The notes: generated from the sequence alone by a model not told the origin. Counted from the first letter of the stretch, positions 1 to 8,267 are shown. The stretch is 16,156 bases of DNA from Lachnoclostridium sp. UBA6475 (GCA_002435545.1 DJNB01000092.1:2885-19040), one strand, 5' to 3'. A program made the numbers and translations.

Positions 1-2543
1 TCTCCCGAACTTGGGAATCCACACATAACGCCATAAGCACCGCCTTTGACACGCACTTCATTCCACAGGAATCCATAACTGAGCATGGCACGTACAACAC
101 GGTAAGAACCGTGGTATGGGACACCGCGGTCCACAAAATTTCCACTGCGCGCCACATACTGTACCTGTCCTGCCGTCTTGAATCCCTCATTCTGCTGCCT
201 GTCATCAAAGGAGATCTGCGGCTTAATATTTCCAGTTTCTTCCAGTTTCTCCGGTATCTTTTCCACAAAATTTACAAACGCTTTTTCAAATCCTTCATAG
301 GCATCCTTCGCACAGGTAATTCCTGCCATCATCTTATCCTTTGTAAAGATCTCCTGCATAAGCATTTTCAGGATGGCGATCGTATTGTCTTTATATTCGT
401 CAAAATTGTCATTTAACTGCTTCAAGAAGCGGTAGTACGAAATTCCATTCATCGCTTCGTCGTATTTTCCCATCTGGGAACCATACGAAAGGGCACGGTT
501 CACTGCCGTACTGTGTCCGGCAGAGATCAGTCTCATATACAACGCCGATGCATTCTCACTTACGATCTCTTTCAACCGTTTTTCATCATCCAGATGCGAC
601 GTTTTCAATGCCTCATCCAGCAGTTCAAATACCTTTTCTGTCTTTTCCTCAAATACTTTCGTGCGGAAGATCATAAATGCCTTATATTCTTTCGGCTGTT
701 TGTATTTGCGTGACAGCAGAGTATCAAACGTAAAGTCGCCCGCATTTTGCAAAATTTCATTGGAAAATGCCAGTTTGTCATGCACATCGGTGTCCACGCA
801 GCCGATCAGCGATGTCAACAGGCTGATATAAGGCGCATATTCCGACAGAAGCGGTTTAATGTCAAAGTATAAGTCAATATAATAAATTCCATTGGTAAAA
901 TAGTCGTGGTGAAGAACCTTCGTCCCCTTTACGTCCTTTTCCATATTGGAAAACGGAAGTGCTTTTTTTCCGATGTCTTCACGGGACAATAACGGAATCT
1001 TTTCCAAATCTTCTTTTGGTGTCGGCTCTTCCTGATAGCGGGTCAGTTCCTCCGTCTCACGCACAAGGTTTTCTTTTTCTTCCCGGGAAAGCGTGTCAAA
1101 ATATCTCTGACATTTTTCTGCCTCGGCACGATCCTGCTCCGCGGTAAGTCCCATTTTCGGTGCCGCCGTCACGACGGAACGATGCGTATTATCCAGAAGA
1201 TAGGTCTGGATCAGAGATTCAAAATATCCCTCTTCCATCTTCTCACGCAGACGCTTAAACGTATCGTTGGCGCTGATGTGGATAAACGGCTTTTCGCTGT
1301 CATAAAGCCAGCTGTCAAACATCTGGAGTCCATACATCAATCCTTTCGGATACGAACCAAAATCCGCCTCACGGTAACGGAACTCAAGGGCATTGAGTCC
1401 GGCATTCAGAGAATCTTTATTGATTCCCTCTTTTACGAGTTTTTCCAGTTCCCCGCGGATAATTTTTACAAATTCTTCCTTTTTTGACACTTCCGTATTT
1501 TTCGCAATAATTGAAAAAAACGGCTGGCAGATGCTCTCTTCAAAAAAGCTGATGATCTCGCTTCCGATGCCCGCATCGACAAGGGCCTGTTTGACCGGCG
1601 CACCCACGCCCTGGATCAGCACATAATTCAGCACCTGAAAGGCAATGTAAAGATCACGGTCAAGCGAATTGCCGGTTACGGCATTGTAACTGATATAAGA
1701 TTTATCTGTATCGGATTCGCCTTCGGCAAGCGAATAAAACGCCTCGACCTCTGCCGGCTCCGCAAACGCCTTCTGCTGCTTGATCTCCGAATCCACTTTC
1801 AGATAGTCAAAATGAGACAGATATTTTTCGTCCATCCATGTCAGTTTTTCTTCCAAATCCATATCGCCGTAAAGGTAAATATAACTGTTGGAAGGATGGT
1901 AGTATTTGCTGTGGAAGTCAAGGTAATCCTGATAGGTCAGATCCGGAATATCGACCGGATCTCCGCCGGATTCAAATCCATAACCGGTATCCGGATACAA
2001 CGACTGCTGGATCTTTCTCTCGATCAGCTGCTCCGGAGAAGAAAAGACTCCCTTCATCTCATTAAATACAACACCGTTATAGGTCAAAGGTCCATCGACG
2101 GAATCCAGATGGTAGTGCCAGCCCTCCTGCTTAAAGATCTTCTCTTCATTGTAAATATTTGGATAAAATACGGCATCCATATATACATGCATCAGATTCT
2201 GAAAATCCTTATCATTGCAGCTTGCTACCGGATAAACGGTCTTATCCGGGTAAGTCATGGCATTCAAAAACGTGTTCAACGATCCCTTCGCCAGTTCAAT
2301 AAACGGATCTTTTACCGGAAACTCTTTCGATCCGCAGAGTACCGTATGTTCTACAATATGCGCTACACCTGTAGAATCTTTCGGCGGAGTGCGGAATCCG
2401 ATGGAAAATACCTTATTGTCGTCCGTCGTCTCGATCGCTGCGACTTTGGCTTTGGTTTTGTCATGTTCCAGAAGATATCCTGTCGCGTTTAATTCTTTCA
2501 ATTCCTGTTTCTGTAAGATCGTATAACCTTTTACCTGTTTCAT
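1..2543 (-). CDS. M16C zinc metallopeptidase (PreP/falcilysin-like), partial at C-terminus
   Basis: Insulinase-family peptidase of the M16C (presequence protease) type, which degrades peptides inside a closed chamber formed by two M16 halves. The visible 847 residues begin at an ATG (2541-2543) and continue off the left edge; family members are about 970-1000 residues, so roughly the last 120 are missing. The inverted zinc motif HIVEH lies at residues 62-66 (H62, E65 base, H66). The third zinc ligand is E162 in NEMKG, at the same spacing as in plant PreP. The stretch SLNTFLNAMTYPD (about 88-100) is typical of M16C. Near the left edge the segment LWNEVRVKGGAYG marks the C-terminal half. No signal peptide is seen, so it is probably cytoplasmic. 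The start lies 15 bp after the glgB stop, and its TGAGGG ribosome binding site includes that stop codon, which suggests translational coupling. Family assignment is sure; the substrate is unknown. Confidence 0.95.
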   Translation of the reverse strand, partial: MKQVKGYTILQKQELKELNATGYLLEHDKTKAKVAAIETTDDNKVFSIGFRTPPKDSTGVAHIVEHTVLCGSKEFPVKDPFIELAKGSLNTFLNAMTYPDKTVYPVASCNDKDFQNLMHVYMDAVFYPNIYNEEKIFKQEGWHYHLDSVDGPLTYNGVVFNEMKGVFSSPEQLIERKIQQSLYPDTGYGFESGGDPVDIPDLTYQDYLDFHSKYYHPSNSYIYLYGDMDLEEKLTWMDEKYLSHFDYLKVDSEIKQQKAFAEPAEVEAFYSLAEGESDTDKSYISYNAVTGNSLDRDLYIAFQVLNYVLIQGVGAPVKQALVDAGIGSEIISFFEESICQPFFSIIAKNTEVSKKEEFVKIIRGELEKLVKEGINKDSLNAGLNALEFRYREADFGSYPKGLMYGLQMFDSWLYDSEKPFIHISANDTFKRLREKMEEGYFESLIQTYLLDNTHRSVVTAAPKMGLTAEQDRAEAEKCQRYFDTLSREEKENLVRETEELTRYQEEPTPKEDLEKIPLLSREDIGKKALPFSNMEKDVKGTKVLHHDYFTNGIYYIDLYFDIKPLLSEYAPYISLLTSLIGCVDTDVHDKLAFSNEILQNAGDFTFDTLLSRKYKQPKEYKAFMIFRTKVFEEKTEKVFELLDEALKTSHLDDEKRLKEIVSENASALYMRLISAGHSTAVNRALSYGSQMGKYDEAMNGISYYRFLKQLNDNFDEYKDNTIAILKMLMQEIFTKDKMMAGITCAKDAYEGFEKAFVNFVEKIPEKLEETGNIKPQISFDDRQQNEGFKTAGQVQYVARSGNFVDRGVPYHGSYRVVRAMLSYGFLWNEVRVKGGAYGVMCGFPSSG

Positions 2544-2561
2544 ATTGCTTTATTGCCCTCA
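2544..2561 (-). promoter_or_regulatory. Ribosome binding site of M16C gene overlapping glgB stop
   Basis: On the minus strand the glgB stop TGA (2559-2561) runs directly into GGGC, giving a TGAGGG Shine-Dalgarno-like element. It lies about 12 nt upstream of the M16C peptidase ATG. This fixes the peptidase start and points to co-transcription and translational coupling of the two genes. Confidence 0.6.
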
Positions 2562-4823
2562 TTTCTTCTTTCTTTTACGATTTACCGGCTGTTCCGGCTG
2601 ATAACTGAAAATCTGGATCGCGGTCGGAGCCAGCGTAAACGTGATACTCTGCTCCATACCATCCATTTTTTCCTTTTTACTGTTTTTTAAACGCGGATTG
2701 GTATGATTTTCGCCACCATACACGATCGCATCGCTGTTTAAGATCTCTTTATATTTTCCGGCATACGGTACGCCTAACTTAAATTCGGGGTAACAAACCG
2801 GGGTGAAATTGCATACGACAAGCAGTTTTTCATTTTCCGCTTCGCGCATAAAGGCTATGACGCTGTGATCGGCATCTAACATGCTTACCCACTCAAATCC
2901 GTCCGGGATCTCATCCCACGCATACATTGCCGGATGTGCCTTATAAAATTTCCACAGATCTGCGACAAAGTCCTGAAGCATCCGATGGGAGGATTTTACC
3001 TGGATCACTTCGCCGGTACCGCTTGCCATCGCTTTTCCGTCCGCAAGCAGATTCCAGTCGAGTCCCCGCTCTTCGCTCCATTCGCTGATCTGTCCGAAAT
3101 CCTGTCCCATAAACAATAGCTTTTTGCCGGGATGTGCTGCCATATAACCAAAGCTCTGGCGCAATCCCGCAAGTTTCTGTGCCGGTGTTCCCGGCATCTT
3201 CTGGTACATGGATCCCTTCATATGTACCACTTCATCGTGGGAAAATACGAGCATGAAATTTTCCGAATACTGGTAAACCATACTAAATGTGATCATGCCA
3301 TGGCGGCCTTTTCGAAAAAGCGGATCCGTCTTAATGTATTCAAGATAATCATTCATCCAGCCCATATTCCATTTAAAGTCAAATCCCAGACCGCCTTCTT
3401 CGACATTTCCGGTTACCATCGGCCACGCCGTCGATTCTTCTGCGATCGAAAGGCTTCCGTCCCTGCGGTCTTTGATCTTTTGATTCAATTTTTTTAAAAA
3501 TTCGATGGCTTCAAGATTTTCGTTGCCGCCATACATATTGGCGATCCACTCCCCATCCTGCTTGCCATAATCGAGATAAAGCATGGAAGCTACCGCGTCG
3601 AGGCGAAGTCCGTCTGCATGATACTGTTCCAGCCAGAACAGCGCATTGGCGATAAGGTAATTTGCCACCTGCGGACGGCCGTAATTGTAGATCAGCGTTC
3701 CCCAGTGCGGATGTTCTCCCTGCCGTTTATCGAGGTGTTCATACAGACATGTGCCGTCAAAACGTCCCAGTCCGTGTTCGTCTTTCGGAAAATGTGCCGG
3801 AACCCAGTCTAAGATCACGCCAATCCCTGCCTGATGCAGATGATCGACAAAATACATAAAGTCTTCCGGCGTTCCATAACGCGACGTCGGTGCATAATAC
3901 CCGATGACCTGATAGCCCCAGGAGGCATCCAGCGGATGTTCCATAACCGGCATGAGTTCTACATGTGTATATCCCATTTTTTTACAATAGTCAGCGGTCT
4001 TTTCCGCCAGTTCCCGGTAGGTATAAAAACCACCGCCCATCGGTTTTTCAAATGATCCGAGGTGCATCTCATAGATGACCATCGGTTCTTTTTTCCAATC
4101 GGTCTTTTTTCTCTTTTTCAGCCAGTCCGCGTCCTGCCACTCGTATTCGTCAATGCTCCAGACAATGCTCGCACTCGCCGGGCGTTTTTCCGCATAAAAT
4201 TCATAAGGATCGGCTTTCATCACGGTTTTTCCGTCGTATCCGTGAACTTCATATTTGTAGATATCGCCATCGCCGACTTCGGGTACAAACAATTCAAAAA
4301 TACCACTTTCCAGACGGCGCATCGGATGAAGTCTGCCATCCCAGCTGTTAAAATCGCCGACGACACTGACGCTCACCGCATTGGGTGCCCATACCGCAAA
4401 CCACGTACCGGCATACCCTGCCACATGTCCCGGATGTGCTCCGAGTTTGTCGTAGATCCGGTCATGCTCCCCGTTCGCAAACATGACTTCATCCATTGCA
4501 TCCACATAATGATCGGCTGCGTAACTGTCAACAATTTCCATTTTTCCGGTTTTGTACTGTACCTGATATGTATACTCCGGTATCTTTTTTCCGGCAGTCA
4601 GCGCTGCAAAATAACCGCAGTCATCCATTTTTTTCATAATGACCGTCCGGCTTTTTCCCTTTATCTTAATCAGAACTTTATCGGCATCCGGAAAAAAGCA
4701 GCGAAATAAAATTCCTTCTTCGACTGCCACTGCTCCCAGAACGTCTTCAACATTCCGGCATTCCGCATATTCAAGATCTTCAATCTTCGGCCAGTCCATA
4801 TAATCTTCCAGTTTCTTTTTCAT
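2559..4823 (-). CDS. glgB: 1,4-alpha-glucan branching enzyme GlgB
   Basis: GH13_9 glycogen branching enzyme (EC 2.4.1.18). It cuts alpha-1,4 glucan chains and transfers them to form alpha-1,6 branches. The 754 residues hold an N-terminal module (about 1-115), a CBM48 domain (about 135-225, with WFAVWAPNA and GDFNSWDG), the catalytic barrel (about 245-620) and a C-terminal beta domain. The conserved regions are complete: region I LDWVPAHF (D339, H344), nucleophile D409 in GLRLDA, acid/base E462 in AEEST, and D530 in FSHDE. The D409-E462-D530 spacings equal those of E. coli GlgB (405/458/526). The C-terminus ends in a basic tail (RKRKKK), which is not part of the fold. The ATG at 4821-4823 follows AAAGGAG at good spacing. 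It sits 27 bp after the YesL-family gene, probably in one operon. No other glycogen gene is in the window. Confidence 0.97.
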   Translation of the reverse strand: MKKKLEDYMDWPKIEDLEYAECRNVEDVLGAVAVEEGILFRCFFPDADKVLIKIKGKSRTVIMKKMDDCGYFAALTAGKKIPEYTYQVQYKTGKMEIVDSYAADHYVDAMDEVMFANGEHDRIYDKLGAHPGHVAGYAGTWFAVWAPNAVSVSVVGDFNSWDGRLHPMRRLESGIFELFVPEVGDGDIYKYEVHGYDGKTVMKADPYEFYAEKRPASASIVWSIDEYEWQDADWLKKRKKTDWKKEPMVIYEMHLGSFEKPMGGGFYTYRELAEKTADYCKKMGYTHVELMPVMEHPLDASWGYQVIGYYAPTSRYGTPEDFMYFVDHLHQAGIGVILDWVPAHFPKDEHGLGRFDGTCLYEHLDKRQGEHPHWGTLIYNYGRPQVANYLIANALFWLEQYHADGLRLDAVASMLYLDYGKQDGEWIANMYGGNENLEAIEFLKKLNQKIKDRRDGSLSIAEESTAWPMVTGNVEEGGLGFDFKWNMGWMNDYLEYIKTDPLFRKGRHGMITFSMVYQYSENFMLVFSHDEVVHMKGSMYQKMPGTPAQKLAGLRQSFGYMAAHPGKKLLFMGQDFGQISEWSEERGLDWNLLADGKAMASGTGEVIQVKSSHRMLQDFVADLWKFYKAHPAMYAWDEIPDGFEWVSMLDADHSVIAFMREAENEKLLVVCNFTPVCYPEFKLGVPYAGKYKEILNSDAIVYGGENHTNPRLKNSKKEKMDGMEQSITFTLAPTAIQIFSYQPEQPVNRKRKKK

Positions 4824-4850
4824 AAATATCTCCTTTCGAATGTGTGTCCG

Positions 4851-5522
4851 TTATTCCTCATACCATTCGACGATTTCTTCTCCATTTTCGGTATAACGTT
4901 TCTCCGCCTTTGGCATATATTTTTTCAGCAGATGTTCCATCGGGAAGGTGTACAGGAAAGATCCCAGTCCCGGTACAAACAGCAAAAGGATCGGCAGCTG
5001 CACACGGAATCCGGCATAGATTCCAAATCCTGCCACAAACAAAATTACCACAAAACACAGGGTGTGCAGGAAATGACGAAATGACATGTACAGGGCATAA
5101 CGCAGGATCCCTCTTACATTCATATTAAAACGTGACAGCAGGCAGAAGGCATAACTGGCAACGCAGGTGACGATAAACGCAAGCGCAATATACGCACCAA
5201 CCAGATATCCACCCGCTGCATTTGCCGTGTTAAACGTTGTCAGATTGAAATACAGTAAGCCATAAATCGCTGCAAAAATGAGCCAGATCAATGTCGCCGG
5301 CTTAAAATTCAATTTAAAGCTGTGCCAGAACTCCGACCATACATAGCCTCGGTCTTTGCGGAGTACCTTTGCACTGACATAATAAAGAGATGTCGTCGCC
5401 GCTCCGATCGTTACAAGCGGTATGCAGAACACAACATAGATCAGGCTGAGCCAGCCGATGTCAAACAATTTTGACAATCCCCTCATAAGCGGGTTATTTA
5501 CGTTAAATAAACGATCCATCAT
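4851..5522 (-). CDS. YesL family (DUF624) integral membrane protein
   Basis: A 223-residue polytopic membrane protein of the YesL/DUF624 family, recognised from its N-terminal pattern. A short amphipathic start (NPLMRGLSKLFDIG) is followed by a first membrane helix containing CIPLVTIGAATTSLYY. Hydrophobic segments fall at about 22-45, 76-94, 105-129, 151-172 and 174-192. YesL-type genes often occur near carbohydrate-uptake and carbohydrate-processing genes in Firmicutes, but the molecular function is not known. It lies 25 bp downstream of the DUF1015 gene and 27 bp upstream of glgB, which fits a link to carbohydrate metabolism by context only. Two consecutive ATGs (5520-5522 and 5517-5519) are possible starts. 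The GAGGAAGG element at 5531-5538 is 8 nt from the first, so the first is used here. Confidence 0.85.
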   Translation of the reverse strand: MMDRLFNVNNPLMRGLSKLFDIGWLSLIYVVFCIPLVTIGAATTSLYYVSAKVLRKDRGYVWSEFWHSFKLNFKPATLIWLIFAAIYGLLYFNLTTFNTANAAGGYLVGAYIALAFIVTCVASYAFCLLSRFNMNVRGILRYALYMSFRHFLHTLCFVVILFVAGFGIYAGFRVQLPILLLFVPGLGSFLYTFPMEHLLKKYMPKAEKRYTENGEEIVEWYEE

Positions 5523-5547
5523 TTTTCTTTCCTTCCTCTCTTAGCAC

Positions 5548-6786
5548 TTAAATCTCATGGATAAACAATCCACTTCGTAATTTCGGTTCAAACCAGGTTG
5601 ATTTTGGCGGCATCAGAAGTTCCTGATCGGCAACATCAAACAATTCCGTGATTGACGTCGGATACATGGAAAAGGAAATCTTCATATCCGAATCCGCTCT
5701 TTTTTCAAGTTCGGAAAGTCCGCGGATTCCTCCGATAAAATCAATTCTCTGATCCGTTCTCGGATCTCCGATCCCAAGAACCGGTCCGAGCAGGTAGTCC
5801 TGAAGCACAGAAACATCCAGACTTCCTACCGCATCTTTTCCCTCGAAAAGTTCCGGTCTGGCTGTCAGATGATACCACTGTCCTCCGGTATACATTCCAA
5901 ACGTCCCTTTCTTTTCCGGGCGAACCTGTCCCTCTGCTTTTTCTACAATAAAGTTTTTGCCAATTTCTTCCAAAAACTCTTCCAGACTTCTTCCATTCAG
6001 ATCCTTTACCGTACGGTTATAATCCAGAATACGAAGTTCATCGTGTGGGAACAATACCGAAAGGAAATAATTAAATTCTTCTTCCCCGGTATATCCCGGA
6101 TTTTCTTTTCTTCTCTTCAAGCCCACTTTGACTGCGGAAGCCGCGCGGTGGTGGCCGTCGGCAATATAGATCTGGTCAATCTTCTGAAATGCCTTGTAAA
6201 TCGCATCTACGTCTTCTTTTTTTGCAATCTTCCATACGCGGTGTGTGATACCGTCTACCGCCGTAAAATCGTAAATCGGCGTCTCATTTTCCACATACGC
6301 AGCCACGATATCGTGAATGCTCTTGTCCGAACGGTAAGCCAGAAAGATCGGGCCGGTCTGTGCAGAACACGTATCCACATGGGTGATACGGTCAATCTCT
6401 TTGTCTTCTCTCGTATTTTCATGTTTTTTAATGACATGATTCATATAATCATCTACAGAAGAACAGGCAGCCAGTCCGGTCTGCGGACGGCCATCCATCA
6501 CCAGCTGGTAAATATAATAACTGCGGTCCTCATCCGTAATATATACGCCTTCCTGCTTGTCCTTTTGCAAAAGTTCTTTTGCCTTCTCATATACTTCCGG
6601 CGCATACATATCCACGCTGTCATCAAAATTCGTCTCTGCGCGGTCAATTTTTAAAAATGACAACGGTTCTCTCTGCACCTCTTCTTTTGCTTCCTGCCGG
6701 TTATAAACGTCATATGGGAGTGCTGCCACGCGGGATGCCAGTTCCTCTGCCGGGCGCACACATACAAATGGTCTGATCTCTGCCAT
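5548..6786 (-). CDS. DUF1015 family protein
   Basis: A 412-residue soluble protein that I recognise as the DUF1015 family, whose function is not established. Conserved stretches are the N-terminal IRPFVCVRP and LPYDVYNR, the central KHENTREDKEIDR (121-133), TGPIFLAY (144-151), and IADGHHRAASA (208-218). The DGHHR motif resembles the catalytic motif of ParB/sulfiredoxin-fold proteins, including archaeal and SbnI-type free serine kinases. A nucleotide-dependent phosphotransfer role is therefore possible, but this is inference. It is the first gene of the leftward group DUF1015, YesL, glgB, M16C peptidase. The ATG at 6784-6786 is preceded by a strong AGGAGG (6792-6797), which fixes the start. 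No signal peptide or membrane segment is seen. Confidence 0.88.
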   Translation of the reverse strand: MAEIRPFVCVRPAEELASRVAALPYDVYNRQEAKEEVQREPLSFLKIDRAETNFDDSVDMYAPEVYEKAKELLQKDKQEGVYITDEDRSYYIYQLVMDGRPQTGLAACSSVDDYMNHVIKKHENTREDKEIDRITHVDTCSAQTGPIFLAYRSDKSIHDIVAAYVENETPIYDFTAVDGITHRVWKIAKKEDVDAIYKAFQKIDQIYIADGHHRAASAVKVGLKRRKENPGYTGEEEFNYFLSVLFPHDELRILDYNRTVKDLNGRSLEEFLEEIGKNFIVEKAEGQVRPEKKGTFGMYTGGQWYHLTARPELFEGKDAVGSLDVSVLQDYLLGPVLGIGDPRTDQRIDFIGGIRGLSELEKRADSDMKISFSMYPTSITELFDVADQELLMPPKSTWFEPKLRSGLFIHEI

Positions 6787-6791
6787 AATGT

Positions 6792-6797
6792 CCTCCT
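6792..6797 (-). promoter_or_regulatory. Strong ribosome binding site of DUF1015 gene
   Basis: A perfect AGGAGG on the minus strand lies 5 nt before the ATG at 6784-6786. It supports the chosen start. Confidence 0.85.
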
Positions 6798-6818
6798 GTA
6801 AAAAAATAATCTACTACT

Positions 6819-6847
6819 AGTATAGCGAATCTTGTCAAAGAAAACAA
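6819..6847 (-). promoter_or_regulatory. Candidate sigma-A promoter for DUF1015-yesL-glgB-M16C operon
   Basis: On the minus strand a TATACT -10 box (6819-6824) is preceded, with a 17 nt spacer, by TTGTTT (6842-6847) as a weak -35. A perfect TTGACA at 6833-6838 is also present, but it sits only 8 nt from TATACT. It would need a weaker -10 (TAGATT) downstream, at a 19 nt spacer. The region is the only sizeable gap upstream of this gene group, so a promoter is expected here. The exact boxes are uncertain. Confidence 0.45.
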
Positions 6848-6930
6848 GTACTTCAAAAATACTTTACACTTCATTCATATTCTTTTCGAAAATTGAGATA
6901 CTAACACCATCACGAAAAAAGGAGATTTGT

Positions 6931-7326
6931 ATGAAACTATCGGAAACACCTAAAAATTTTGTAAAATGCGGCCTCTGCGGCTGGGGATTTGAATGCATCT
7001 GGACCGGGCTTCATTCTGTGCTGAAAAAGGGCGAGAAAAAATGCTTATGCCGGACATCCCTCTGGATGTTTCCCATCTATGGCATGGCCTGTCTCATCCA
7101 GCCGATGCACCGGCTCCTCAAAAAGAAAAACATCCTGGTGCGCGGAACCATGTATACGATCTGTATTTTCTGCGCCGAATACGGCACCGGAAAATGGTTA
7201 AAAAAGAACCACTGCTGCCCATGGGACTACAGTGATTCCAAATGTAATATCGAGGGCGTTATCCGCCTGGACTACGCACCCCTCTGGTTTCTTGTCAGTT
7301 TGTTTTATGAACACTTAGTGGATTAA
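6931..7326 (+). CDS. Small cysteine-rich putative ABC transporter permease, CmpB-like (PF06541 type)
   Basis: A 131-residue membrane protein and the only plus-strand gene here. The C-terminal pattern CPWDYSDSKCNIEGVIRLDYAPLW (broken at W98-S101 and I107-L113) matches the signature WDYS-N-x-x-G-x-I-x-L of the CmpB-like putative ABC transporter permease family, whose role is unproven. Hydrophobic segments lie at about 14-30, 43-60, 71-90 and 115-130. It has 11 cysteines (C13, C16, C22, C38, C40, C54, C78, C81, C95, C96, C105), unusually many for its size. The frame is open upstream to an ATG at 6832, but the ATG at 6931 has an AAGGAG ribosome binding site (6919-6924) and begins the conserved sequence, so it is preferred. 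No ATP-binding subunit is nearby. It converges on the serine acetyltransferase gene with a 26-bp gap and no visible terminator. Confidence 0.8.
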   Translation: MKLSETPKNFVKCGLCGWGFECIWTGLHSVLKKGEKKCLCRTSLWMFPIYGMACLIQPMHRLLKKKNILVRGTMYTICIFCAEYGTGKWLKKNHCCPWDYSDSKCNIEGVIRLDYAPLWFLVSLFYEHLVD

Positions 7327-7352
7327 GACAGCTTACCCGAACTAACACCGGT
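7327..7352. other. Convergent gap without visible terminator
   Basis: Only 26 bp separate the stops of the CmpB-like gene (plus) and cysE (minus). I see no stem-loop with a T-run on either strand. Termination may occur inside the opposite gene, giving overlapping antisense 3' ends. Confidence 0.5.
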
Positions 7353-8267
7353 TTACTGCACAACATCCATTTCCGGAATATGGAAACTCACCTTGGAGTT
7401 TGCCGGAATGGAACCGGTAATAAATGTATTTCCGCCTACTACCGAATTTTCGCCGATGACCGTCTCGCCACCAAGGATCGTCGCTCCGGCATAGATCGTC
7501 ACATTATTTTCAATCGTTGGATGACGTTTTTTGCCGGACAATTTCTGCCCACCGCGTGTCGAAAGGCCACCCAGCGTAACTCCCTGATACAGTTTTACAT
7601 GGTCACCGATGATCGTCGTCTCCCCGATGACGATGCCGGTTCCGTGGTCGATAAAGAAACTCTCGCCGATCTGCGCGCCGGAGTTAATATCAATTCCGGT
7701 CTTGGCATGGGCATATTCTGTCATAATACGTGGGATAAACGGCACCTGGCGAATGTATAACTCATGGGCGATACGGTATACAAATATTGCAAAAAGCCCC
7801 GGATAGGAAAAGATGACCTCTTCTTTACTCTGTGCCGCCGGATCTCCGTCATAGCCTGCCTGAACGTCTTTCAAAAGCAGTTTCTGAATACGGGGAAGCT
7901 GTTCAAAAAATTCACTGCAGACACGCTCTGCCTTCCTCTGATTATCCTCATCCGGTATTCCGGTAATCTCTGAAGCATGCACTTCGGATTCCTCGTACGC
8001 AAACGCACAGGCAATCTGCTCAAAAAACATATGGTAGATCGTGAGAAGCCGGTCCCCGACAAAATATTTTGGCAGACATCTCGTCGCATCCTGCTCGCCA
8101 AAATATCCCGGAAACATCACAAGGCGGAGTTCTTTCAACGCATCGATGATCACTTTCCGTTCCGGCATATTTTTACCGGCTTTGGTGGAAAATAATGGTT
8201 CATTGTCATAATTTTCAGAAATTTCTTCCACCACTTTTTCAATCGTTATTTTGGTATTCTGATTCAT
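7353..8267 (-). CDS. cysE: Serine O-acetyltransferase (CysE/EpsC type)
   Basis: Transfers acetyl from acetyl-CoA to L-serine to give O-acetylserine, the precursor of cysteine (EC 2.3.1.30). The 304 residues comprise an alpha-helical N-terminal domain (about 1-185) and a left-handed beta-helix of hexapeptide repeats (about 186-290). The catalytic pair is D193 in GIDI and H208 in IDHGTG, 15 residues apart as in E. coli CysE. VKLYQGVTLGG (224-234) and the following RHPTI element are also typical. The N-terminal part is longer than in short Gram-positive forms and like that of other clostridial forms. The ATG at 8265-8267 follows GAGGGA. It is 38 bp downstream of ysxC and probably last in that transcript. 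No O-acetylserine sulfhydrylase gene is present in the window. Confidence 0.95.
   Translation of the reverse strand: MNQNTKITIEKVVEEISENYDNEPLFSTKAGKNMPERKVIIDALKELRLVMFPGYFGEQDATRCLPKYFVGDRLLTIYHMFFEQIACAFAYEESEVHASEITGIPDEDNQRKAERVCSEFFEQLPRIQKLLLKDVQAGYDGDPAAQSKEEVIFSYPGLFAIFVYRIAHELYIRQVPFIPRIMTEYAHAKTGIDINSGAQIGESFFIDHGTGIVIGETTIIGDHVKLYQGVTLGGLSTRGGQKLSGKKRHPTIENNVTIYAGATILGGETVIGENSVVGGNTFITGSIPANSKVSFHIPEMDVVQ

Larger units (their letters stand above)
6787..6930. other. Divergent intergenic region
   Basis: This AT-rich 144-bp gap separates the leftward DUF1015 gene from the rightward CmpB-like gene and must carry the start signals for both. Apart from the leftward promoter candidate and the two ribosome binding sites (AGGAGG at 6792-6797 leftward, AAGGAG at 6919-6924 rightward), no operator-like inverted repeat or riboswitch was recognised. 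No convincing -35/-10 pair was found for the rightward gene. Confidence 0.6.

Noticed and set aside
1812..2492. 226-codon plus-strand open frame inside the M16C peptidase gene
   Set aside because: In-register shadow; the opposite strand encodes the HxxEH and NEMKG zinc motifs.
4062..4709. 215-codon plus-strand open frame inside glgB
   Set aside because: In-register shadow of the CBM48 region of glgB.
5541..5549. TTAGCACTT resembling half of a CIRCE (HrcA) operator
   Set aside because: There is no matching inverted half at 9 bp. It overlaps the stop codon of the DUF1015 gene and is not upstream of a heat-shock gene.
5869..6654. 261-codon plus-strand open frame inside the DUF1015 gene
   Set aside because: In register with and opposite a well-supported gene; the translation shows no recognisable domain or family pattern.
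6832..6863. TTGTCA ... AATACT as promoter of the CmpB-like gene
   Set aside because: The spacer is 20 nt and the -10 box is poor; not good enough to call.
6832..6930. Longer version of the CmpB-like protein starting at 6832
   Set aside because: The extra 33 residues are not like the family and have no good ribosome binding site. The ATG at 6931 has AAGGAG at proper spacing.
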